Of a stretch of DNA of 64,000 bases, positions 18,040-24,910 are shown in pieces. Positions within the stretch are counted from its first letter, which is position 1. Each line of letters opens with the position of its first letter. The notes under the pieces were generated by a model. It saw only the letters and a list, made by a program, of their open reading frames with translations. It had not been told where the DNA came from and ran no database searches. The position numbers and the translations under genes are program-made. Location: assembly GCA_951812535.1 (NCBI GenBank), contig CATOSK010000007.1, positions 186,001 through 250,000 on the forward strand, read 5' to 3'. Origin of the DNA: an uncultured Dehalococcoidia bacterium. Lineage in GTDB: Bacteria > Chloroflexota > Dehalococcoidia > Lucifugimonadales > UBA3495.

Positions 18040-18284
18040 CCGGACCCGGTGGGCGGCAGGGACAGCAGACCCGCCGCCCGCTTCAGCGATGCGGCAGGGC
18101 GTGGAGTACGGTTCTCGCACGGACCCGGCGGCGTAAACCTTTCCTGACCGGATTGGCGGCCGCCCTTGGGTGTGTCCCCCTTGGCTCACGATGGATTACG
18201 TGGTTTCCCATCGGACTGCGCCATGGGTCTCTACCACCTCCAACCCGGCCGCTGCCCCAACGATTAGTATTTGAGAGGAAAGCC

Positions 18285-19703
18285 ATGGCAGAATACGATC
18301 TTGCCCTGATGGCCCATCTCATGCGCCGCGCCGGATTCGGCGCCTCCTATCAGGAACTGCAACACCGCGCCACCGTTGGCTATGAGGCCACCGTCGAAGA
18401 ACTGCTCCATCCCGAGGACCAGCCCCAGTTGGAAATGGACGTTATGGAGCGGTACATGGGCTGGCGCGACCTGGGTTACCTGGCCGCCAACCAGGGCTAC
18501 TGGACCTACCGCATGGTCAACTCGCCCCGCCAGTTGGAGGAGAAAATAGCCCTTTTCTGGCACTCCATCTTCTGTGTGGGAGACTCCAAGTGCATGGCCC
18601 CCCATAACATCCAGGACCAGCTCAACAAGTTCCGCATCCAGGGAATGGGTCGGTTCGACGAACTGCTGCTGGCCATGGCAACCGACCCGGCTATGCTCTA
18701 CTACCTGGACAATCCCCTGAGCCACAAGGACTCGGTCAACGAGAACTGGGGGAGGGAGCTCTTGGAGTTGTTCTCTATGGGCGTCGGGATGGATGGCCAT
18801 CCCAACTACACCGAGGACGACGTAAAGTCGTGCGCCCAGGCGTTTACTGGCTGGACCATCGGCAACGCCATGCCCCGGTACCCCTACGGACGGTACTTCA
18901 ACCAGTTTTTGTACAACCGCCTGGACCACATCGACGACCAAAAGACCTTCCTGGGCGAGACGGGCAACTTCAATGGCGACGATATAATCCGCATCATCGC
19001 CAAGCAGCCGGCCACGGCGCGGTTCATATCGCGGCACCTGTACAACTTCTTCGTCGCCGACGAGCCGCAGGTGCCGGCATGGGAGACCACGCCGCCCAAC
19101 GACCCAGGGGCAATCGAAATCCTGGAGGAGGAATACTTCCGGTCGGGATATGACATCCGCTCCATGCTGCGGGTGCTGTTTAACTCGGACTTCTTCAAGG
19201 AAGCCCGCTTCGCCAAGGTGAAGAGCCCTTCCGAGGTCGTCTGCGGGACCCTGCGGCTGGTGGGGGACTTCACCGGTCCCAAGCCTCGGATGTACGACGC
19301 GGGTCTCGAGATCCGGTACATGGGCCAGGACCTGCTCAACCCCCCCACCGTGGAGGGCTGGCACACCGGCAAGGAGTGGATCGACTCCGGCACCCTGGTC
19401 GAGCGGGTCAACTTCACCGCCGGCGAGGTGGGACGGGTCAACGCCCCAGGCATCCGGGATATCATCACCCGCCTGCAAGGCCAGGCGCGGGAAATCTCCC
19501 CCCAGGAGCTGGTGGAAGGATGCCTGGATATGCTGGGCGGGTACAGTTTGATGGGCGACACCAGGGAATTGTTGCTGGACCATGTCTCGGATTCCGCTGT
19601 GGGACCGGGACACTCCGTGGACACCACCGCACCTGGCTTCCCGGACTTGGTGGCCCAGCTTCTCCAACTTATCGTTTCGACCCAGGAATACCAGTTTACC
19701 TAG
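18285..19703 (+). CDS. DUF1800 domain-containing protein, paralog 3
   Basis: A DUF1800 protein of 472 residues from the ATG at 18285, which has a GAGAGGA site and matches the N-termini of its paralogs (MAEYDLALMAHLMRRAGFGASYQEL). The open frame continues 44 codons upstream, but that part is not conserved in the paralogs. All family blocks are present and there is no signal peptide. It sits between DUF1501 paralog 1 and NHL paralog 2, so one DUF1501 gene is flanked by two DUF1800 genes. Confidence 0.92.
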   Translation: MAEYDLALMAHLMRRAGFGASYQELQHRATVGYEATVEELLHPEDQPQLEMDVMERYMGWRDLGYLAANQGYWTYRMVNSPRQLEEKIALFWHSIFCVGDSKCMAPHNIQDQLNKFRIQGMGRFDELLLAMATDPAMLYYLDNPLSHKDSVNENWGRELLELFSMGVGMDGHPNYTEDDVKSCAQAFTGWTIGNAMPRYPYGRYFNQFLYNRLDHIDDQKTFLGETGNFNGDDIIRIIAKQPATARFISRHLYNFFVADEPQVPAWETTPPNDPGAIEILEEEYFRSGYDIRSMLRVLFNSDFFKEARFAKVKSPSEVVCGTLRLVGDFTGPKPRMYDAGLEIRYMGQDLLNPPTVEGWHTGKEWIDSGTLVERVNFTAGEVGRVNAPGIRDIITRLQGQAREISPQELVEGCLDMLGGYSLMGDTRELLLDHVSDSAVGPGHSVDTTAPGFPDLVAQLLQLIVSTQEYQFT

Positions 19704-19799
19704 CGACCGATACCAGCGGCGCGGGCCCAATTTTCTCAGTGGTCCCGCCCGGACCCGAAGCGGCTAACGGCCATTTACGACAACCGAAGCGAGGAACGA

Positions 19800-20849
19800 A
19801 TGACGACCAGCAGAGTACAAGGAGCAACTTTCCGCTATACCCACACTATCGGCAGGGGTGAGGAAGCAGGTACCGGATTCAAGAACCCGGTATCGGTAGC
19901 ACGGGGTGAGAACGACGTGATGTACGTGGTGAACCGCGCCTACGACTATCGGGCCGACTCCAAGCGCATCACCGTCTGCACCGTAGACGAGGACTACATC
20001 GGAGAAATCGGCAATGGCGGCCGCCTCGGCGGCGAAATGATGGACGTGGGCGAGGACGCCTCCGATAGCTCCCTGGTATGGCCCACCGACATCACGCTGG
20101 ACAAGGATGAGAACCTGTACATCACCGACGAGTGGCTTCAGCGGGTGGCCATGTTCTCCAGGGACGGAGACTGGCTGGGCGCCTGGGGCACGGTCGGCGA
20201 CGGCGACGGCCAGTTCGACAAGCCGGCGGGAATTACCACCGACTCCGAGGACAACATGTACCTGGTGGACACTGGCAACAACCGGGTCCAGAAGTTCACC
20301 AAGGACGGCAAGTTCCTGATGAAGTTCGGCGCCCGGGGTGTCGGCGACGGCCAGTTCAACATGCCCTGGGGTATCGAAATCGACCACGAGGGTAATATCT
20401 TCGTCGCCGACTGGCGCAACGACCGTATCCAGAAGTTCACTCCCGACGGCCAGTTCCTGATGAAGTTCGGCTCTTCCGGGAAGGGCGACGGCGAGTTCAG
20501 TCGTCCCACCGACGTGGCCGTAGACAAGGAAGGAATCATCTACGTTGCCGACTGGAACAACGACCGGCTTCAGGTCTTCGATCTGGACGGCTCTTTCATC
20601 ACCGAGATCATCGGCGACGCCACCCTGTCCAAGTGGGGCGTTACCAAGCTGGAGGCCAACCCGGAGATGAAGCTGGAGCGGGAAATCTCCCAGGGGTTGG
20701 AGCGGGAGCGTTTCCTGCGGGGCCCCATCGGGGTGACGGTCGACGACGACGACCGGGTGTTCATCGTGGACTCCCAGCGGAACCGGATCCAGTGCTACCG
20801 GAAGCTGCCCCCCTTCTTCCTGGGGCTGTACGACGGCGGGCGCCTGTAA
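19800..20849 (+). CDS. NHL-repeat beta-propeller protein, paralog 2
   Basis: A 349-residue NHL beta-propeller with regular blades such as WGIEIDHEGNIFVADWRNDRIQKF and TDVAVDKEGIIYVADWNNDRLQVF. It starts at the ATG at 19800, behind GAGGAACGA. N-terminal TIGRGEEAGTGFKNPVSVARG and the C-terminal FFLGLYDGGRL closely match paralog 3 at 38993, which belongs to the second gene set. No signal peptide is visible. It is the last gene before a strong terminator. Confidence 0.92.
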   Translation: MTTSRVQGATFRYTHTIGRGEEAGTGFKNPVSVARGENDVMYVVNRAYDYRADSKRITVCTVDEDYIGEIGNGGRLGGEMMDVGEDASDSSLVWPTDITLDKDENLYITDEWLQRVAMFSRDGDWLGAWGTVGDGDGQFDKPAGITTDSEDNMYLVDTGNNRVQKFTKDGKFLMKFGARGVGDGQFNMPWGIEIDHEGNIFVADWRNDRIQKFTPDGQFLMKFGSSGKGDGEFSRPTDVAVDKEGIIYVADWNNDRLQVFDLDGSFITEIIGDATLSKWGVTKLEANPEMKLEREISQGLERERFLRGPIGVTVDDDDRVFIVDSQRNRIQCYRKLPPFFLGLYDGGRL

Positions 20850-20884
20850 GCTGCTGTCATACATCCTGGCTATTTCAGACGCAT

Positions 20885-20925
20885 ACACAGCGGCCCCGGA
20901 CACATTGTCCGGGGCCGCTGTGTTT
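20885..20925 (+). terminator. Strong rho-independent-type terminator
   Basis: A perfect 18-bp stem (20885-20902 with 20906-20923) with a CAT loop, followed by TTCCCC, directly after NHL paralog 2. As a symmetric stem it could also serve the convergent HTH gene. Confidence 0.75.
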
Positions 20926-20974
20926 CCCCGGTGGGGGGCCGGGGAAACAGGGGTTGGGAAGCCCCGATTGGGGG

Positions 20975-21211
20975 CTAACCGGGGCGTTTTACTTCAATGG
21001 TCTCGTCGGCGGTCACGGCAACCCGCCGGTAGCGGATCCCCAACTTCAGCATCCAGTAGCCCAGGGTGGCCGTACTCACCCCCAATTCGCTGGCGGCATG
21101 ACTCATCCCATGTTCATTGACCATTTCGGGGACCAGGCTCTCCAATGGCCGTTGAAACTGCTCCTCGACGTTCCGCATCAGCTTGGTTTTCCGCATTGTC
21201 TGAGTTGGCAT
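20975..21211 (-). CDS. Small helix-turn-helix protein
   Basis: A 78-residue basic protein from the ATG at 21211 (AAGGG site just upstream); the frame is open a further 20 codons. The region EHGMSHAASELGVSTATLGYWMLKLGIRY is a clear helix-turn-helix of the Fis/transposase-like kind, with SHAASELGVSTATLGYWM as the reader segment. It is likely a DNA-binding regulator, though a stranded transposase-type HTH fragment is possible. It is encoded alone, convergent to the NHL/DUF1800 cluster. An inverted repeat lies between its promoter and start. Confidence 0.65.
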   Translation of the reverse strand: MPTQTMRKTKLMRNVEEQFQRPLESLVPEMVNEHGMSHAASELGVSTATLGYWMLKLGIRYRRVAVTADETIEVKRPG

Positions 21212-21263
21212 AACCTTCCCTTTTATCGATCGCTTTAGTGGTGACTGCCCGGGTAGTTGGCTT

Positions 21264-21286
21264 GCCCGCAACTATACTTGGCGGGC
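21264..21286. promoter_or_regulatory. Inverted repeat upstream of the HTH gene
   Basis: GCCCGC (21264-21269) and GCGGGC (21281-21286) are separated by 11 bp, between the HTH gene start and its promoter. The placement would suit autoregulation. The arms are short, so chance is possible. Confidence 0.35.
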
Positions 21287-21323
21287 TCAAGACGGGCATT
21301 GTGTATACTGCCCAGCTTTGTAC

Positions 21324-21351
21324 TATTTTAAGAAACTACTTAACAATATCA
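21324..21351 (-). promoter_or_regulatory. Probable promoter for the HTH gene
   Basis: On the minus strand TTGATA (21351-21346) precedes TAAAAT (21329-21324) with 16-bp spacing, inside an AT-rich patch. Confidence 0.45.
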
Positions 21352-21411
21352 ACCGTCTACGACGTTTATGTCCAGTCAAACCAGGAATTCGCAGCCATCG
21401 GAAGGTGGCGT

Positions 21412-22839
21412 TCATTGAGCACCAGGGGCTTCTGGATGGGAAACCTGCTGGTTAGGAATGCGTCCCCAGAGGGGATGCCGAAAGGTCGGAGCCAAGGCCG
21501 GGTTAAACTCCCGGCGTTCCGGAACAGCGGACTCCGGCTCTGGGATAAATGCTTCTTCCCTGGCCCGGCGGCGGCCGGCGCTGAGGTTGCGGTGGGGTGT
21601 AAGACGGGAAAGGTGTTCGCCCACGGCCAGCAAGCTGTTCAGGTTATGGGCTGGCAGGAAGTCGTCCACGAAGGGCAGGGCCGCCTGCATCCCCTGGGCC
21701 AGGGGCTGGTACTCGGCGTGGCCCAGCAACGGGTTTAGCCAGATCAGCCGGTGGCAGCTCCTCTGCAGGCGGGACATCTCCCTCGAAAGCACCACCGGCT
21801 CTCCCCGGTCCCACCCATCTGAAATGATCAGCACCACCGATCCCCCACGCAGCACCCGCCGGGCCCACTGGTAGTTGAAGTTGTGGATATTCTCCCCGAT
21901 GCGCGTGCCGCCGGCCCAGTCGGGGACGGCCCGGGAGACTTCGGTGACCGCCTGGTCGATGTTCCGGTAGCGCAGGTGCCGCGTGATGCGGGTCAACCGG
22001 GTGGCGAACAGGAACGACTCAACCTTGCCCAAGTTGGCGGCGATGGTATGGATGAAGTGGAGCAGCAGCCGGGTGTACCTTTCCATGGACCCGCTGACGT
22101 CACAGATGAGTACCAGGTTGCGCGGCTTCTTTCGTCGCTCCAGGTGGGCCAGCTCCACTGCCTCTCCGCCGTATTGCAGGCTGTTGCGGAAGGTCCGACG
22201 CAGGTCCGGCCAGGAGCCGTCGCCGGCCTTTAGACGTCGCGTGCGGCGCATCCCTGGATTCCACCCCAACTCCGCCATCAGCGCCTTGGCCTGGAGGATT
22301 TCCAACGGCGAATACTCGGCGAAGTCCTTGACCCGCAGCACTTCCCGGGCGCTGTAGGTCCGAGTCAGATCCACCACCGGCTGTCCGCCGGAATCTTGCC
22401 CTTCCCCGCCGCCACTAGCGTCTTGGACAGAATCCGAGGCGATGCGCGGGGAGCGGTAGCGCCGTTCCTCCCCCATAGAGCGCAGGTCGCGGGTGCTGAT
22501 CCCGTGGCTGGGTCGCCTCCAGAACACCTTGAAGGCATCGTCGAAGATGGGAATGTCCTGCTTCCTGTGCACCAGCAGGCATCGGGCTGCGTTCTGGAAG
22601 TCTTGCCGCCGTCCCATCGGAATGTCCCGCGTGGCGCGCACCAAATCCAGCATGTTCCCCGACCCGAAATCCAGCCCCAGCCGCCGCAGCACCTCCCCGA
22701 ACACCATCAGGTTGTGCAGGATGTGGCCGTCCTCGGTGTACGTTTCGGAACCGTTCATCGGTGTGGGAAGAAAGTCGGGAGGGCTCAAGGCAAAGCTCGT
22801 TGACAGAAAGTTGATCGGTGTTGGCCGCTTATCCCCCAC
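21412..22839 (-). CDS. VWA domain-containing CoxE-like protein
   Basis: A 475-residue protein of the CoxE-like VWA family, which works with a MoxR-type ATPase in maturation of molybdenum-copper or molybdenum hydroxylases. The MIDAS motif is DVSGSM in LVLICDVSGSMERYTRLLLHFIHTIA, and the N-terminal half has the expected GEVLRRLGLDFGSGNMLDLVRA. The GTG at 22839 overlaps the end of the moxR-like gene by 11 bases and has a GAGGCGGG site. An ATG at 22758 is an alternative start with a weaker site. It is the last gene of the cox operon. Confidence 0.87.
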   Translation of the reverse strand: MGDKRPTPINFLSTSFALSPPDFLPTPMNGSETYTEDGHILHNLMVFGEVLRRLGLDFGSGNMLDLVRATRDIPMGRRQDFQNAARCLLVHRKQDIPIFDDAFKVFWRRPSHGISTRDLRSMGEERRYRSPRIASDSVQDASGGGEGQDSGGQPVVDLTRTYSAREVLRVKDFAEYSPLEILQAKALMAELGWNPGMRRTRRLKAGDGSWPDLRRTFRNSLQYGGEAVELAHLERRKKPRNLVLICDVSGSMERYTRLLLHFIHTIAANLGKVESFLFATRLTRITRHLRYRNIDQAVTEVSRAVPDWAGGTRIGENIHNFNYQWARRVLRGGSVVLIISDGWDRGEPVVLSREMSRLQRSCHRLIWLNPLLGHAEYQPLAQGMQAALPFVDDFLPAHNLNSLLAVGEHLSRLTPHRNLSAGRRRAREEAFIPEPESAVPERREFNPALAPTFRHPLWGRIPNQQVSHPEAPGAQ

Positions 22840-23773
22840 CCCCGCCTCGTCCTCCCCGGCGCGGCCCCCGGTTCTGCGACCGCTCCAGCAGGTGACGGAC
22901 GGGTTCGCCCCGGACCAGCTCGATGTCGTCCTGGTACTTCAGCATTATGCCCAGCGTGTCGTCGATGACCTCTGCCTCCAGCTTGGTCTCGTTCAGGGCC
23001 ATCAGGGCCGATGTCCAGTCGATGGTCTCGGACACTCCGGGAATCTTGTAAAGCTCGGTTTCGCGGAGTTCCTGTATAAAGCCCGTTACCTGTTGCGCCA
23101 GTTCCCGGGGCGCATCGGGAAGGCGCGTCGTGACGATCTGCAACTCTCGCTGGAAGTCTGGATAGTCCACCCAGTGATAGAGGCACCGCCGCTTCAGCGC
23201 ATCGTGCACTTCCCGGGTGCGGTTGGAAGTAATGACCACCACCGGTGGGTGGGCTGCCTGGAAGGTTCCCAGCTCGGGTATGGTTATCTGGAAGTCAGCC
23301 AGCAGTTCCAGCAGGAAGCCCTCGAATTCCTCATCCGCCCGGTCCAGCTCGTCTATGAGCAGGACCGGCGCCCGGTCGCGCCCCGGGTCGATTGCCTGCA
23401 GCAGCGGCCGCTGGATCAGAAACCTTTCATCAAACAGGTCCGCGGAAGCCCGCGAACGATCCACCTGACCCCCAGCCTCCATCAGCCTTATCTCCAGCAT
23501 CTGGCGGGCGTGGTTCCACTCGTAGACCGCATGGTTAATGTCCAGCCCCTCATAGCATTGGAGGCGGATCAGCTCGGTATCAAGCCCGCGGGACAGGGCA
23601 CGGGCAATCTCCGTCTTGCCAACGCCCGCCTCCCCTTCCAGGAAGAGGGGCCGCTGCAGCGTGATGGCCAGGAACACCGCCACCGACAGGGCCCGGTCGG
23701 CTATGTACTGCTGTTCCCGCAGCAGGCGTTGAACGTCGTCGACAGTGGCAGGGGACTTGGCGGCAGTGGTCAA
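22829..23773 (-). CDS. MoxR family AAA+ ATPase (CoxD-like)
   Basis: A 314-residue MoxR-class AAA+ ATPase. Walker A is GEAGVGKTE, Walker B is LLIDELDRADEEFE, and sensor 1 is VVITSNRTREVHDALKRR. CoxD-type ATPases help assemble the metal centre of CO dehydrogenase-like enzymes, usually together with a CoxE VWA protein, which is the next gene here. The start appears to be the TTG at 23773, with CTGGAG eight bases upstream. A glycine/arginine-rich tail ends the protein. It follows coxM after a hairpin. Confidence 0.9.
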   Translation of the reverse strand: MTTAAKSPATVDDVQRLLREQQYIADRALSVAVFLAITLQRPLFLEGEAGVGKTEIARALSRGLDTELIRLQCYEGLDINHAVYEWNHARQMLEIRLMEAGGQVDRSRASADLFDERFLIQRPLLQAIDPGRDRAPVLLIDELDRADEEFEGFLLELLADFQITIPELGTFQAAHPPVVVITSNRTREVHDALKRRCLYHWVDYPDFQRELQIVTTRLPDAPRELAQQVTGFIQELRETELYKIPGVSETIDWTSALMALNETKLEAEVIDDTLGIMLKYQDDIELVRGEPVRHLLERSQNRGPRRGGRGGGGG

Positions 23774-23853
23774 GAGGTTTCTCCAGATTGCGGCGGTGTT
23801 AAGCGGTGTTGAACGGGGCTCTGAAGTCGATCGTTCCGGCCTCTGGCGGACGA

Positions 23854-23887
23854 AAAGGGCAGCAATTGGCGGGAATCGCTGCCCTTT
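23854..23887 (-). terminator. Hairpin between coxM and moxR-like genes
   Basis: Ten-base arms AAAGGGCAGC/GCTGCCCTTT with a 14-base loop. Read on the minus strand the stem ends in TTTTCG. It may lower expression of the moxR-vwa part relative to coxSLM. Confidence 0.45.
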
Positions 23888-23917
23888 CCTTGGGGAAATG
23901 CCCAGCCGGTAACGGCC

Positions 23918-24904
23918 TTAGTGATGGGCCAGTCCGATGGCGTGGTACAGCGCATGCTTCACCTCCACCGGGGCGATTCGGCGGCGGAAGTCGGCCGAGG
24001 CGAAGACGTCTCCGATGATTTCGTCCCCCAGGTCCTCGGACAGGTGGTCCACGGCGTCGGAAATGTTCTGCATGGTCAGCTCCTTGCCCACCAGCGCGGC
24101 CTCAACGGAGCGGGACCGGATGGGCGACGGCACCAGACCTCCGACGGCCACCTTCGCCGCCGTGCAGTTGCCATCCTCAACGGTGACCACTACCGCCCCT
24201 CCAATCACAGGATAGAAGGATGCGGGATGGGACATCTTGGCGTACTCGCCCACGTCGCCGTGGATTTGGGACAGTTCGGGGCCGTGATCATGCCCGTGGT
24301 CGCCATGGTCGTGGCCGTGCCCGTGGTCGCCGTGGTCATGTCCATGTCCATGCCCGTGTCCGTTGTCATGTATGTGCCGGGACAGCACCGGAGCCGTGAC
24401 GGCGGTGACGACCTCGTTCTCTCCGCAGGCGGTGGTGAAGGCGTCCACGAAGAAGTCCTCCGCTGCCACCGTCCGGCTTCCACCGGGTCCCTGCAGCTCG
24501 ACCGATGCCTCCAGCGCGGTCAAAACAGTCCCCCAGTCTGATGCGGGGTCGGCGTGGGCGATGTTCCCCCCAATGGTCCCCCGGTTCCGCACCTGCGGGT
24601 CCCCTATGCCGCCCGCTACCTCAGCCATCAGAGGGTTGGCGTGCCTCACGTCGTGAGAACGGGCGATCTCGCCGTGCGTGGTCAGCGGGCCGATGCGAAT
24701 GGTGTCGCCGCTAACGGTGATCCCCTTGAGACCTGCCACGGCTCCAATGTCAATCAGTGTGGCGGGACGGGCCAGCCTCAGCTTCATCAGGGGAAGAAGA
24801 CTGTGACCGCCGGCCAGCAGCTTGGACTCCGGGTTCGCGCTCAGTAGCTGAATGGCTTCAGCGACAGAGCTGGCTTTTTGATAATCGAATGCCGCTGCAA
24901 ACAT
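23918..24904 (-). CDS. coxM: FAD-binding medium subunit of a CO dehydrogenase-like molybdenum hydroxylase, with His-rich insert
   Basis: A 328-residue medium subunit carrying the FAD domain (AGGHSLLPLMKLRLA at 31-45, TIGGNIAHADPASD at 110-123) and the CO_deh_flav_C domain. It passes electrons from the 2Fe-2S subunit to FAD and onward. Its oddity is a loop at residues 177-208 with 14 histidines in 31 residues, alternating with Gly and Asp, at a point where related proteins normally run straight from the first domain into the conserved YxKMSHPASFYP segment. Such HGHDHG loops bind zinc, nickel or copper in other proteins. The ATG lies a few bases after the coxL stop. Specific substrate unknown. 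Confidence 0.88.
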   Translation of the reverse strand: MFAAAFDYQKASSVAEAIQLLSANPESKLLAGGHSLLPLMKLRLARPATLIDIGAVAGLKGITVSGDTIRIGPLTTHGEIARSHDVRHANPLMAEVAGGIGDPQVRNRGTIGGNIAHADPASDWGTVLTALEASVELQGPGGSRTVAAEDFFVDAFTTACGENEVVTAVTAPVLSRHIHDNGHGHGHGHDHGDHGHGHDHGDHGHDHGPELSQIHGDVGEYAKMSHPASFYPVIGGAVVVTVEDGNCTAAKVAVGGLVPSPIRSRSVEAALVGKELTMQNISDAVDHLSEDLGDEIIGDVFASADFRRRIAPVEVKHALYHAIGLAHH

Positions 24905-24910
24905 GGTTGC

